Below, one piece after another: positions 9,197 to 18,643 of a stretch of DNA of 44,516 nucleotides. The DNA lies in contig JAKUTH010000018.1 of the NCBI GenBank assembly GCA_022448085.1, positions 1-44,516 of the forward strand, written 5' to 3'. The position numbers and the translations under genes were made by a program. Numbering within the stretch: position 1 is the first letter of the stretch; each line of letters starts with the position of its first letter. The stretch is from Pseudomonadales bacterium. Lineage in GTDB: Bacteria; Pseudomonadota; Gammaproteobacteria; Pseudomonadales; Azotimanducaceae. The notes beneath the pieces were generated by a model. It had not been told where the DNA came from and made no database searches. It was given only the letters and a program-made list of their open reading frames with translations.

Positions 9197-10168
9197 CTAT
9201 TTGAGGGAAACGGTGATGAAAAAGTTCCTGCTGCCTCTTTTAATCTCCAGACGAGCAGAGCCCTGAGCCAGCACGTTCTCGAACTCGAGTTTGTCTTCAG
9301 CCACGTTACCAATGGCCCTATTATTTACTGAGAGCAAGATATCGCCGGGTTGAAGCCCCGTTTGCTTCAATGCTGGATGCGAAGCTAAGCTGCCCAGCCG
9401 ATACCCCCCTGCAACTTCTGTTGAAATAGGTTTAATCCCTAGTTCCGCGAGTGTACCTTCCGCGTCGTTTTCGAGTCGACCCTGGTACGAAGCGATAACT
9501 TGTCGGACTGACTGCTGTGTGTTTCGTCCGGTAGTTGCCGGATTCTCCGCTGCAGCACGCTCGATGCGCGTTGCATTCGATGACGCACCGGTGATTTGGG
9601 AACCCTCCAGAGCCGTTAGCGAACGAGAAAGCGCTGGATTAATAATTGTCCGCCCAGGTTCCTCCTGGGGTGTGAAGTTGTTTTTGGTGGTTGGAAAGCG
9701 CAGTAATTCTCGTTTTCCGGACCGCTCCAGAACGACGCTATCAGCGAATACTTCGACTAGCGTTGCGTTGCCCGGTACACGTTCATTAATACGGAATAGC
9801 TTGGCAGTCCCGCGTTTCTCCGAAATCAACGCTGCAGAGTCTTCCGGATCGTCGGTGCTCGCCGCGAATACGCCGACAAGTTCCAGGTTGAGCCGGGTTT
9901 CTGCTAGAGATTCGGTCACCGTCATCGTCGGATTCAACTGGGACCGCGAGGCATCCCCAAACAGGTTTAGCGACGTTACGTGATCAATTGAACCCACATC
10001 GGGGTCATTATTGGTTCTGATGCCACTAGGTAGTCTTGAAAATTTCTCTTCAGGTGGAAACATAAAGAACTGCACGGATTCTTTTAGCGACCAAGCAATC
10101 AGCGCCACCAATAGGACCAATGCAGCGTTTCGCGCACTATTGATGAGCTTGGGGCTGAAATCGAACAC
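9197..10168 (-). CDS. gspC: Type II secretion system protein GspC
   Basis: Inner-membrane component that links the inner-membrane platform to GspD. A single transmembrane segment lies near residues 12-30 (NAALVLLVALIAWSL). A periplasmic HR domain follows (TRLNLELVGVFAA, then AALISE), and the C-terminal PDZ domain covers about residues 230-323 (YRLGSLASHPALKQTGLQPG, then ILLSVN). The 323 aa suit the PDZ type. It lies 30 bp after gspN and 5 bp before gspD, matching common gspN/C/D groupings. Confidence 0.9.
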   Translation of the reverse strand: MFDFSPKLINSARNAALVLLVALIAWSLKESVQFFMFPPEEKFSRLPSGIRTNNDPDVGSIDHVTSLNLFGDASRSQLNPTMTVTESLAETRLNLELVGVFAASTDDPEDSAALISEKRGTAKLFRINERVPGNATLVEVFADSVVLERSGKRELLRFPTTKNNFTPQEEPGRTIINPALSRSLTALEGSQITGASSNATRIERAAAENPATTGRNTQQSVRQVIASYQGRLENDAEGTLAELGIKPISTEVAGGYRLGSLASHPALKQTGLQPGDILLSVNNRAIGNVAEDKLEFENVLAQGSARLEIKRGSRNFFITVSLK

Positions 10169-10198
10169 CGTTGGTGGCCGAGAATTAGATGGCCAATC

Positions 10199-10933
10199 TT
10201 AAAGAAGTTTTTCCGACACCTCCATCACGATAGCAGGGTCCGGTTCGTTACCCTGCCAAGGTTGGCCAATCAAACGCGTAAACCGTTTCGTGATGCCGAT
10301 ATGGACCCAACCGTCGTTGTCGAGCCTTGCGCGTAACAGTGGTGTGTTATCTGTTTCGGATCTAACCGTCATCGAAGGGACGCCCTCAACCATTTGCAAT
10401 TCGCCTAATAACGCGGGTAGTTCTGTCTGAAACCGTTGGTTGGACATACGGTACTGCACAGTTCCGCCATCCCACCGCATATCTCCTTGGATTCGAATCT
10501 GGCCTTCGCTTTTGTTGATAGTTGCTTTGACCGATCTGAGGTGAAGTGTGCCGTTCAAGTTCATGTTGTAGGCCGCCAATACTCGGTTAATCGTTTCGGC
10601 CTCTATCAATCCGTCAAACGAGAAAGCCATCCCGCCTAATCGGATCGTCGCAGAGCCTCCGAATGTATGTGATTGATCTTCGAGCACCCATTCAAAGGCG
10701 AGTTTGCCGAAAACTAGTTGGACTGGGTCAACGGACCATCTCAGTAAGCCAACATATAGCTTGCTTACGCGCAATCTCCCGTTTCCATTCCAAATACTCC
10801 CTTCCGTTGTCGAGAAATCTATCGCGGGTATCGCATTTGTTACGAGGCGTATTGAGCTCGCTGGCAGAAAGATGACGAGGAACGATAGAAAAAAAACCAA
10901 GCCTAAGAGCAAGAGTTGGCGAGACTTCAACAT
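10199..10933 (-). CDS. gspN: Type II secretion system protein GspN
   Basis: Accessory, often dispensable type II secretion protein. One N-terminal transmembrane anchor covers about residues 6-24 (LLLLGLVFFLSFLVIFLPA), followed by the family pattern STTEGSIWNGNGRL and LRWSVDP, then a beta-rich periplasmic domain. 244 aa is typical for GspN. It begins inside the last codons of dapE (7-bp overlap), so translation is probably coupled to the diaminopimelate genes. The family is weakly conserved; position directly before gspC supports the call. Confidence 0.83.
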   Translation of the reverse strand: MLKSRQLLLLGLVFFLSFLVIFLPASSIRLVTNAIPAIDFSTTEGSIWNGNGRLRVSKLYVGLLRWSVDPVQLVFGKLAFEWVLEDQSHTFGGSATIRLGGMAFSFDGLIEAETINRVLAAYNMNLNGTLHLRSVKATINKSEGQIRIQGDMRWDGGTVQYRMSNQRFQTELPALLGELQMVEGVPSMTVRSETDNTPLLRARLDNDGWVHIGITKRFTRLIGQPWQGNEPDPAIVMEVSEKLL

Positions 10934-12063
10934 AGCAGTTGGAAGAGGATGCTTTGATATATTTTTGCGAGCGGTTCTAACTCGCTAATGCGGACGCATT
11001 CGTTGATCTTGTGGATGGATGCGTTGACGGGGCCCAGCTCTACAACTTCTGCACCGGTTGGTGCTATGAACCGCCCGTCTGATGTTCCGCCAGAAGTCGA
11101 GAGATCGGGCTCGAGCGATACGACTGAACGTATAGCCGTCTGAACGGCGGTAAGCAGCTTTCCCTTCCTAGTCAAGAACGGCTGTCCTGATAGTTGCCAT
11201 TCCAATACGACCTCGATCCCAGGATCGTTAGTGAGTAAGTGATCCTCTACAGTCGCTTGCAACCCCTCGACACTTTGTTCTGTGTTGAATCTAAAGTTGA
11301 ACAGAATGTCGAGTTCGCCCGGAATAACATTTGCCGCGCCTGTCCCGGCATTCATGTTGGATATCTGGAACGTGGTGGGTGGGAAATAGGCGTTGCCCGA
11401 ATCCCAAACCCGTGTAACGAGTTGGGATAGTGCGGTGACTGCGGCATGGATTGGGTTGCGCGTTTGGTCGGGGTAGGCGACGTGTCCTTGCTCGCCGACG
11501 AGCCGGATTCGACCGTTGAGAGATCCCCGACGACCAACCCTCACCACATCCCCGACTTTTTCGGCGGATGACGGTTCTCCGACCACGCACATGTCGATCC
11601 TAGTGCCTTGTTGGTTTAGGTAATCGATGACTCTTACGGTTCCGTCTTTAGCTTCACCTTCCTCGTCGCTGGTAATAAGGAACCCTATCGATCCGGCGTG
11701 ATCCGGATGGCCCCGCAAGAATCGTTCCGTCGCCACCACCATAGCAGCTAGGCTCGATTTCATGTCTGCGGCGCCGCGGCCGTAGAGGTATTGATCAGCG
11801 ACCGTTGGTTGATATGGCGGCGACGTCCACTGGGATAATGGACCTGGAGGAACGACATCGGTATGTCCAGCGAATACCACTAGTGGTTTTCCATCTCCAA
11901 CCTGTGCCCACATGTTGCATACACGCCCGAAGGGAAGGTGATCGACTTTGAACCCAGCGGTGGTCAGCCGTTGTGCAATGAGTTGCTGACAGCCCCCGTC
12001 GTTGGGCGTTTCGGAGGAACAACTAATAAGGTCGGACGTGAGATCGAATACCTCCTCGGTCAT
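10927..12063 (-). CDS. dapE: Succinyl-diaminopimelate desuccinylase DapE
   Basis: Zinc-dependent M20 hydrolase that converts N-succinyl-LL-diaminopimelate to LL-diaminopimelate and succinate, feeding lysine and peptidoglycan synthesis. Metal-binding signatures are FAGHTDVVPPGP (H67), YGRGAADMKSSLAA (Asp near residue 100) and SDEEGEAKDGT (the Glu pair). The 378 aa match the usual 375. It overlaps dapC by 4 bp (ATGA) and gspN by 7 bp. dapD, needed for the preceding succinylation step, is not here. Confidence 0.95.
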   Translation of the reverse strand: MTEEVFDLTSDLISCSSETPNDGGCQQLIAQRLTTAGFKVDHLPFGRVCNMWAQVGDGKPLVVFAGHTDVVPPGPLSQWTSPPYQPTVADQYLYGRGAADMKSSLAAMVVATERFLRGHPDHAGSIGFLITSDEEGEAKDGTVRVIDYLNQQGTRIDMCVVGEPSSAEKVGDVVRVGRRGSLNGRIRLVGEQGHVAYPDQTRNPIHAAVTALSQLVTRVWDSGNAYFPPTTFQISNMNAGTGAANVIPGELDILFNFRFNTEQSVEGLQATVEDHLLTNDPGIEVVLEWQLSGQPFLTRKGKLLTAVQTAIRSVVSLEPDLSTSGGTSDGRFIAPTGAEVVELGPVNASIHKINECVRISELEPLAKIYQSILFQLLC

Positions 12064-13250
12064 CCGTAATAGCCTTCGATGAAACCCGCCATTCTGCTAA
12101 CCGCATCGATGCAGTCCGCGATGGGCGCGACGAGCGCTATTCTGATTCGATCTCGTCCAGGATTCGTTCCTTGACAATCTCTACCGAGGTACTGGCCTGG
12201 CAAGACGGTGATGTTCTCGGTGACGAAAAGATCCCGCGCGAAAGATTCGTCGTCGCCAGGGAGTCGAAGCCAGTAATAGAAAGTACCCGGTGGAATCTCT
12301 ACGTCGAAGACTCGCGAAAGAATAGGATTAACGGCGTCGAATTTTTCCCGATAGGCCTGACGGTTTGATACGACGTGCTGTTCGTCTCGCCAAACGCGGG
12401 AACTCACATGTTGTATGTGTTCGGGCATCGCACAGCCGTGATATGTGCGGTATTGGAAATAGCGATCGATAATGTTGGCGTCACCTGCGACGAATCCGGA
12501 ACGTAGCCCGGGACAATTTGATCGTTTGGAGAGGCTGTGGAAGACCACGCAATGACGGAAGTCATCTACTCCAAGCTCCGTTGCAACCTCGAGTAGGCCT
12601 TTGGGTGGTTCATCTTCGTGGTAATAAATTTCCGAATAACATTCATCGGCGGCGATAACGAAATCGTGTTTGTGGGCAAGCTCGATCAGCGTTCCCAAGA
12701 CGGCCTTCTCGATAAATGCCCCTGAGGGGTTTCCGGGAGAACAGATATAAAGGAGTTCGCAGCGATCCCACGTTTTCTTGTCCACCGTATCGAAATCCGG
12801 TCTGTCGGTACTCGGTACGTAGATGGGAGTAGATCCCCTCAGTAGTGCAGCGCCCTCGTAGATCTGGTAGAGCGGGTTCGGTAAAAGCGTGTAGCCATTC
12901 GAAGCGCCGCTCAAAATCGCTTGGCCGAAAGAAAATAGGGCTTCTCGCGTACCGTTGACGGGTAAAACGTGGTGGACCGGGTCAGCTTGGATCCGAAATC
13001 GGCTCGCCAACCATTCAACAATTGCGTTGCGGATGTCTATACCTCCGCGCGTTGATGGATATGCTGCTAATCCCGACTCGAGAACACTTCTGTCAGAGAG
13101 TGTTTCCAATACGAAATTTGGTGGCGCATGTTTTGGTTCCCCCAGGGACAAGGAAACGTGGTCGTTTTTTGAATTCGACGTTAGTCCATTCTTAAGGTCG
13201 TTTAGCCGCTCGAAAGGATACGGAAGCAAGTGCCCAAGGTATGGATTCAT
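12060..13250 (-). CDS. dapC: Succinyldiaminopimelate transaminase DapC
   Basis: PLP-dependent class I/II aminotransferase that makes N-succinyl-LL-diaminopimelate from its keto precursor. Family markers are the N-terminal MNPYLGHLLPYPFERL, LGEPKHAPP, the PLP-phosphate region GTREALF, CSPGNPSGAF, DECYSEIY and the Schiff-base lysine in SLSKRSNCPGLRSG. The 396 aa are typical of the Bordetella/Neisseria/Pseudomonas DapC type, distinct from ArgD. ATGA overlaps with both glnD and dapE imply translational coupling. Neighbouring dapE supports this substrate over other aminotransferase roles. Confidence 0.92.
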   Translation of the reverse strand: MNPYLGHLLPYPFERLNDLKNGLTSNSKNDHVSLSLGEPKHAPPNFVLETLSDRSVLESGLAAYPSTRGGIDIRNAIVEWLASRFRIQADPVHHVLPVNGTREALFSFGQAILSGASNGYTLLPNPLYQIYEGAALLRGSTPIYVPSTDRPDFDTVDKKTWDRCELLYICSPGNPSGAFIEKAVLGTLIELAHKHDFVIAADECYSEIYYHEDEPPKGLLEVATELGVDDFRHCVVFHSLSKRSNCPGLRSGFVAGDANIIDRYFQYRTYHGCAMPEHIQHVSSRVWRDEQHVVSNRQAYREKFDAVNPILSRVFDVEIPPGTFYYWLRLPGDDESFARDLFVTENITVLPGQYLGRDCQGTNPGRDRIRIALVAPIADCIDAVSRMAGFIEGYYG

Positions 13251-15889
13251 GCAACGGCCTCCGTTACCTCGGAATCGATTCTTTCTTCCAATCTCGAAAC
13301 GATCTCGTTTATGCGGGTACGGTCCCGAATGGGATTGCCCTCTAAGTCACTTATGTGAAAAACATCTTCAACCCGCTCGCCGAGCGTTGTGATACGAGCT
13401 TGGTGAACGACGATGCCTAGTTCGACGAATAGGCTTCCAATCATCGACAGCAATCCTTGCCGGTCAGATGAAACGATCTGCAGAATGGATTCAGCGCTGT
13501 CGTTGGGATTCGTGATTATGACCTTGGTCCGTGTCACGAATTGTTTTAGGCGCCGAGAAATTTTCCGAGGAGGGCTGCTCGATGGCCGCGTCCCTTGAGT
13601 GAGGGCATGACGTAGGCTTTCGTACACTTCTCGTTTCCGTTCAGACTTTCGGACGGGGTTGCTGTCATCTTCAAGCACGATGTAAGAATTGAAGCAAAAA
13701 TCGTTTGCGCTGGTAGCAATGCTTGCGTCCACGACGTGTAGCCCTAGGTGATCGAGCGCAACAACGCTGTCGGCAAAGAGATGGGCGCGGTTAGGGCAGT
13801 AAAGAAATATTTCCGTCGCTCCTTCGGAGCTGACTTCACCAACCACATCTAGAACGGTAATTAGGGGGCCGTTATCTGGATCGTGGTTAGCAATCTCATT
13901 CGTAATATTGGCAATTTGTACGCCTGAGTGCCGAAGGAAAAAGTCCTGGCCTGGATCGTTCCAAATGAGTTCGGCTGTACCAACTGTCGTGCCTTGCTCG
14001 GCCAATATCGAATATGCAGTTGCTTTGCAGTCGTTTATGTAATCGCTTCGTAAAATGGGGTTGGAAAGGCCGCGCCGTAGTGCTTTTTTAGTTTCCAAGT
14101 AGAGATGGCGCATCAGGGTTGCACGCCAGCTATTCCACAACGTTGGATTTGTGGCGTTAATGTCCGCTACCGTCAACGTGTAGAGATATTCCAGTCTTTC
14201 CTCTGACCCTACTTTTTGCGCGAATTCGATCACGACTTCGGGATCGTGAATGTCTTTGCGCTGAGCGGTTGTTGACATTTCCAAGTGATTGCTAACAAGC
14301 CACGCAACTAGTTCGATATCGGCGGGAGGCAAGTTGTGACGCTCACAAAATTCGGTTACGTCGGTCGCTCCTAGCGCCGAGTGGTTGCCGCCGCGCCCTT
14401 TACCAATGTCATGAAATAGCCCCGCAATGTATAACAACTCGATCTTGGGTAGGTTGTTCGCAGTTCTCCAAGCAACCGGAAAATCGTCTCGAGTCGTTCC
14501 TTGGTGAAAACGACGCATATTACGGATCACCATCATGGTGTGGGCGTCTACAGTGTAGATATGAAAAAGGTCGTGCTGCATTTGACCGATGACCCTCCCA
14601 AACTCTGGGATATAACGTCCTAGAACGCCGTAGCGACGCATGCGAGTCAACTGGCTGACAAGCGTATACGGTGCTTTCAAAAGCTCAATGAACAATTTAG
14701 TGACCTCAGGATTTCGACGAAAACTACCGTCGATGAGGTCTAGATGTTCGCGAATAAGGCGGATAGTCGTTGCCCTAACACCGGCAATATCCGTTCGGTT
14801 TGCCATGATCAGGAAAATCTCGATCAGAGCGGGTGGATGCAAAGTGAACACTTCGTCAGAAGTCACTTCGATGTACTCGTTATGGACTTGAAATCTTGGA
14901 TTTACGATCTCGATCCTGGGTCGGCGAGACCTCTGAGCGGTCGCTTCTTCGAAGTGCTGGAACAAAATATCATTTACCTCACGGAGTTCTAGCACGCGGC
15001 GATAGTAGTCGTTCATGAATGTTTCGACTGCGAGCAGGCCTTCGGAACCCACGTAGCCAAATCGCTTGGCGAGTTCGCGTTGGTGATGAAATAGCAGCCG
15101 GTCTTCTCTACGTGCCGCCAATAAATGCAATCCGAAGCGGACTTTCCAGAGGAATCGGCGGCCATCTTTTAGCAAATCACATTCTAGTTTCGTCAAGAAT
15201 CCCGATCGGGTTAGTTCTGTTAAATCGGAGGTGCCGAGGTGCCGCTGACAGATCCAACTGATGGTTTGAATGTCTCTCAATCCACCTGGCGAGCCTTTAA
15301 TGTTTGGCTCAAGGTCGTACTCGACGTGGTCGAATCGAGCGTGTCGAACGGCCTGCTCGGCCTGCTTAGCGGCAAAGAACCTGGAGCTTGGCCAGAAACT
15401 TTTACGATCTAGAAATCGGCTCAGCTTCGTGGTGAGAGCCTGTGAACCCGCGAGATATCGACGTTCGTAGAGAGATGTAACTACCGACACATTCTTGGTT
15501 GCTTCCGAACGGCACTCGCGGACGGTGCGGACGCTGTGACCAATATCGAGCTTCAAATCCCAAAGCAATTGAACGAAGTGTTCGATATCGGAGTCTTTGA
15601 GACGGTTGTTCTTGACAAGTATCAGCAGGTCGATATCTGAGTAGGGGTGTAACTCGCCGCGACCGTACCCGCCGATCGCGAGCAATGCGATGTCGTGTTT
15701 ATATTCGAACCAGTGTTGCCATATTTCAGCTAGAAATGCGTCGATGAAACCAGATCTTTCCCGCACCAGCGTCTCGACGTCTTCGCCTTCCCAGAATCGC
15801 TTAGCTAAGACATCTTCCGCCTTTGAGATTCTTCGCTTGAGTCCGGCGACGTCGACCGGTGCCGAGTCAGGCTGCCTTTTCTTCATCAC
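13247..15889 (-). CDS. glnD: Bifunctional PII uridylyltransferase/uridylyl-removing enzyme GlnD
   Basis: Glutamine sensor that uridylylates PII when nitrogen is scarce and removes the group when glutamine is high. The nucleotidyltransferase motif GGYGRGELHPYSDIDL lies near residue 73, the HD domain (LFHDIGKGRGGNHSALG) near 475-490, and two ACT domains fill the C-terminus (one near 700, the last starting SILQIVSSDRQGLLSMIG). The 880 aa are typical. ATG at 15889 starts within the 3' end of map (23-bp overlap); a second ATG follows at once. Order map-glnD-dapC is common in gammaproteobacteria. Confidence 0.96.
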   Translation of the reverse strand: MMKKRQPDSAPVDVAGLKRRISKAEDVLAKRFWEGEDVETLVRERSGFIDAFLAEIWQHWFEYKHDIALLAIGGYGRGELHPYSDIDLLILVKNNRLKDSDIEHFVQLLWDLKLDIGHSVRTVRECRSEATKNVSVVTSLYERRYLAGSQALTTKLSRFLDRKSFWPSSRFFAAKQAEQAVRHARFDHVEYDLEPNIKGSPGGLRDIQTISWICQRHLGTSDLTELTRSGFLTKLECDLLKDGRRFLWKVRFGLHLLAARREDRLLFHHQRELAKRFGYVGSEGLLAVETFMNDYYRRVLELREVNDILFQHFEEATAQRSRRPRIEIVNPRFQVHNEYIEVTSDEVFTLHPPALIEIFLIMANRTDIAGVRATTIRLIREHLDLIDGSFRRNPEVTKLFIELLKAPYTLVSQLTRMRRYGVLGRYIPEFGRVIGQMQHDLFHIYTVDAHTMMVIRNMRRFHQGTTRDDFPVAWRTANNLPKIELLYIAGLFHDIGKGRGGNHSALGATDVTEFCERHNLPPADIELVAWLVSNHLEMSTTAQRKDIHDPEVVIEFAQKVGSEERLEYLYTLTVADINATNPTLWNSWRATLMRHLYLETKKALRRGLSNPILRSDYINDCKATAYSILAEQGTTVGTAELIWNDPGQDFFLRHSGVQIANITNEIANHDPDNGPLITVLDVVGEVSSEGATEIFLYCPNRAHLFADSVVALDHLGLHVVDASIATSANDFCFNSYIVLEDDSNPVRKSERKREVYESLRHALTQGTRPSSSPPRKISRRLKQFVTRTKVIITNPNDSAESILQIVSSDRQGLLSMIGSLFVELGIVVHQARITTLGERVEDVFHISDLEGNPIRDRTRINEIVSRLEERIDSEVTEAVA

Positions 15890-16658
15890 GAAGGGTCATG
15901 ACTTCAGCTCCTAGGTCTGTGACCAAGATAGTATGTTCCCACTGAGCGGATAGTTTGTGGTCCTTGGTAACAACGGTCCAATGGTCAGGAAGAAGTTTTA
16001 CATGACGTTTCCCCGCGTTGATCATCGGCTCGATGGTGAATGTCATGCCTGATTGAATTTCTAGCCCTTCCCCTGGGCGACCGTAATGAAGAATTTGAGG
16101 CTCGTCATGAAAACGGTCACCTATGCCATGGCCACAAAACTCCCTAACTACGGAGAAACGATTGTTTTCGGCGTGTTGTTGGATCGCGTGTCCTATATCA
16201 CCGAGGTGTGCTCCCGGACGAACCTGCCGGATCCCGAGGTACAAGCATTCTTGGGTTATTTTGACTAGTCGTTCTGCGAGTACGCTGGGTTTTCCCGCAA
16301 AGTACATCTTACTCGTATCACCGTGAAAGCCATCTTTTATCACCGTTACGTCGATATTGACGACGTCCCCATATTTGAGCGTCTTTCGCTCAGTGGGAAT
16401 TCCATGACAGACGACATGGTTGACGGATGTGCAGATTGACTTTGGAAAGGGTGGCTGACCAGGAGCGTTCGAATAATTCAGAGGCGCTGGTATGCATGCC
16501 AGATCGTTGACGATGAAATCGTGGCATCGCCGATCGAGCTCTTCGGTGGTTACTCCGGGATTGACATATTCTCCAATCATCTCGAGCACCTGTGCGGCTA
16601 GCCGACCGGCCGTTCGCATTTTTTCGATTTCGTCGTTGGTTCGAAGACGTACGGTCAT
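15867..16658 (-). CDS. map: Type I methionine aminopeptidase
   Basis: Removes the initiator methionine from nascent proteins. The five metal ligands of the family are visible in DVVNIDVTVIKDGFHGDTSK (two Asp), EFCGHGIGDRFH (His), FTIEPMI (Glu) and QWEHTI (Glu). I chose the ATG at 16658 (MTVRLRTNDEIEKMR, 263 aa), matching the usual 264 aa. A longer in-frame reading from 16721 would add 21 unconserved residues and run into the likely rpsB promoter. It is divergent from rpsB and heads the long minus-strand gene run. Confidence 0.94.
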   Translation of the reverse strand: MTVRLRTNDEIEKMRTAGRLAAQVLEMIGEYVNPGVTTEELDRRCHDFIVNDLACIPAPLNYSNAPGQPPFPKSICTSVNHVVCHGIPTERKTLKYGDVVNIDVTVIKDGFHGDTSKMYFAGKPSVLAERLVKITQECLYLGIRQVRPGAHLGDIGHAIQQHAENNRFSVVREFCGHGIGDRFHDEPQILHYGRPGEGLEIQSGMTFTIEPMINAGKRHVKLLPDHWTVVTKDHKLSAQWEHTILVTDLGAEVMTLRDEEKAA

Positions 16659-16698
16659 GTTCTTACTCGCTGAGCCTCGGGCTGGTGAGCGGGAATTA

Positions 16699-16707
16699 TG
16701 GTATAAA
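16699..16707 (+). promoter_or_regulatory. Candidate extended -10 promoter for rpsB
   Basis: TGG followed by TATAAA (16699-16707) forms an extended -10 element in the gap between divergent map and rpsB. A G+C-rich stretch follows directly, as at stringently controlled ribosomal-protein promoters. No good -35 is visible, as is usual for extended -10 promoters. A start near 16714 would give rpsB a leader of about 165 nt, where S2 autoregulation acts in E. coli; I could not confirm a known leader fold. A weaker alternative is TTGACA at 16810-16815. Confidence 0.4.
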
Positions 16708-16879
16708 GCGCGCCCCGCCATAAAGGACAGTGTGTAACGCTGTTGCAGTATGGCGAAATTGAGTGCCGTGCAGTAGTAAGTACGTTGCGGGTGGCCTTTG
16801 CTTCGATCGTTGACAGAGGCGGATTCAGCGTTTTGTACGGCTTGTGCGCATCATGCGCCAACAACCCAAGGACAATGTA

Positions 16880-17764
16880 ATGACTGAAATTACGATGCGG
16901 GACATGCTCGCGGCCGGCGTGCACTTTGGCCACCAGACACGCTATTGGAATCCAAAAATGTCACCGTATATTTTCGGGTCCCGAAACAGTATCCATGTGA
17001 TCAACCTCGAAAGGACGATGCCAGCGCTGGAGGAGGCATTGGCATATGTACGTTCGCTGGCCGCAAGAAAGAAGAAGATCCTCTTCGTGGGTACTAAACG
17101 AGCTGCGGCAAAAGTGGTACGTGAACAAGCCGAGCGGGTCGCAATGCCGTACGTCGACCAACGCTGGCTGGGTGGAATGCTGACGAACTATAAGACCATC
17201 AGGCAATCGATACGGCGCTTGACGGATCTAGAAGAGCAGGCCGACGCAGGAACCCTAGAACGTCTCACCAAAAAGGAGGCGCTGCAGAAACGCCGTTTGA
17301 TGGCGAAGCTCGAGCGTAGTCTCGGGGGAATCAAAGAGATGGGTGGGCTCCCCGATGCGGTGTTTGTGGTCGACGTGGAGTACGAGCGCATTGCGATTAC
17401 TGAAGCAAACAAGCTCGCGATTCCAGTAATTGGTGTGGTTGATACCAACAGCGATCCGGACGGAGTCGATTACGTTATTCCGGGGAACGATGACGCGATC
17501 CGTGCGGTCCGTTTGTACGTTACTGCGGTTGCCGATGCCATTCTAGAAGGTAAGAACCAAGGGTCCGTCGACGTGGGCATCGATGAATTCGTAGAAGTTG
17601 AAACGAGCGACGAAACTGAAGAGGCGAGCGCGGAAGCATCAGCTGCAGAAATAGACGAACAAGAATCAGCAGCGCCAGCAGAAGCGAAAGCGCCAGCCGA
17701 AGACGAAACGAGTGAACCCGACGAGTCGAGCGAAAATTCGTCCGCGACTAACGAGGGGTCATGA
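16880..17764 (+). CDS. rpsB: 30S ribosomal protein S2
   Basis: Small-subunit ribosomal protein. The sequence begins [20 protein letters not shown] and continues with [34 protein letters not shown] and [12 protein letters not shown], all S2 signatures. The ATG at 16880 is chosen because AAGGA lies 7 bases upstream and the usual S2 N-terminus starts there; an upstream in-frame ATG at 16844 would add 12 residues. Length 294 aa against 241 in E. coli. The extra part is a C-terminal tail of about 55 residues made almost wholly of Ala, Glu, Asp and Ser. It overlaps tsf by 4 bp. Confidence 0.96.
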   Translation: MTEITMRDMLAAGVHFGHQTRYWNPKMSPYIFGSRNSIHVINLERTMPALEEALAYVRSLAARKKKILFVGTKRAAAKVVREQAERVAMPYVDQRWLGGMLTNYKTIRQSIRRLTDLEEQADAGTLERLTKKEALQKRRLMAKLERSLGGIKEMGGLPDAVFVVDVEYERIAITEANKLAIPVIGVVDTNSDPDGVDYVIPGNDDAIRAVRLYVTAVADAILEGKNQGSVDVGIDEFVEVETSDETEEASAEASAAEIDEQESAAPAEAKAPAEDETSEPDESSENSSATNEGS

Positions 17765-18609
17765 GATTGGCTGACATGGTTAACATCAAAGAAGTTCGGT
17801 CTCGCACTGGCGTCGGCTTCGGAGATTGTAAGAAAGCGCTTGAGGATGCTGGCGACGATATTGACAAAGCGATCGAGATCATACGCAAGCAAAGTGCGGT
17901 AAAAGCGGCGAAAAAGGCGGATCGGACCGCAGCCGAGGGGCTGCTTGCTATGCACGTCTCGGAAAACGGTGATTCTGGGGCGATGGTCGAAGTTAATTCG
18001 GAAACAGATTTTGCTGCGCGCAACGAACGCTTTATCGATTTCGCGAACGAGGCGGTTAAATGGGTTGTAAAGCATGGCGATAGCGAGATGGAAGGGCTTG
18101 AAGAGGCTCGTGAACAACTTGTGCAAATAATTGGAGAAAATGTCTCGGTCCGACGAGCGGTTCGTTTCGTCAGTCAAGGTGGGGAGGTAGGCAGTTATCT
18201 GCACTCCAACGACAAGCTCGGAGCGTTGGTTGAAATTCGGGGTGGGGACGCTGTGCTGGGCAAGGAAATAGCGATGCACGTAACCGCAATGAACCCCATG
18301 GTGCTGGCGGCGGATCAAATGCCGGAACAGGTTCTTCGAACGGAGCGTGGAATTTATGAAGCGCAAGCGCTGGAAAGTGGCAAACCGGAATCCATAGTTC
18401 AAAAAATAGTTGATGGCCGAGTACGAAAGTTCCTTGCCGAATCGAGCCTACTGGACCAACCCTTCGTGCGCGATCCCGATACCAAAGTGGGTGATCTTCT
18501 TGAACAAGCTGGAGCACAGTGTCTTCGCTTTATCCGCTTTGAGGTCGGCGAAGGGGTCGAAAAGAAGGATGAGGATTTTGCTGCGGAGGTGGCAGCGCAA
18601 CTTGAATAG
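17761..18609 (+). CDS. tsf: Elongation factor Ts
   Basis: Nucleotide-exchange factor that regenerates EF-Tu-GTP. The N-terminal UBA-like domain has [20 protein letters not shown]; the core signature is [16 protein letters not shown] (about residues 80-95). The C-terminal part ([15 protein letters not shown], then [10 protein letters not shown]) completes the protein. The 282 aa are normal. The ATG at 17761 overlaps the rpsB stop (ATGA). Downstream, where pyrH should be, the reading frame is broken. Confidence 0.96.
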   Translation: MRLADMVNIKEVRSRTGVGFGDCKKALEDAGDDIDKAIEIIRKQSAVKAAKKADRTAAEGLLAMHVSENGDSGAMVEVNSETDFAARNERFIDFANEAVKWVVKHGDSEMEGLEEAREQLVQIIGENVSVRRAVRFVSQGGEVGSYLHSNDKLGALVEIRGGDAVLGKEIAMHVTAMNPMVLAADQMPEQVLRTERGIYEAQALESGKPESIVQKIVDGRVRKFLAESSLLDQPFVRDPDTKVGDLLEQAGAQCLRFIRFEVGEGVEKKDEDFAAEVAAQLE

Positions 18610-18643
18610 ATGTGAATCGACGGGAACGGGTTAATACGTCGGA

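Noticed and set aside
17470-18402. A 310-codon open frame on the minus strand
   Set aside because: It lies antisense to rpsB and tsf, has unlikely composition (rich in Phe, Arg, Ser) and no recognisable domain.
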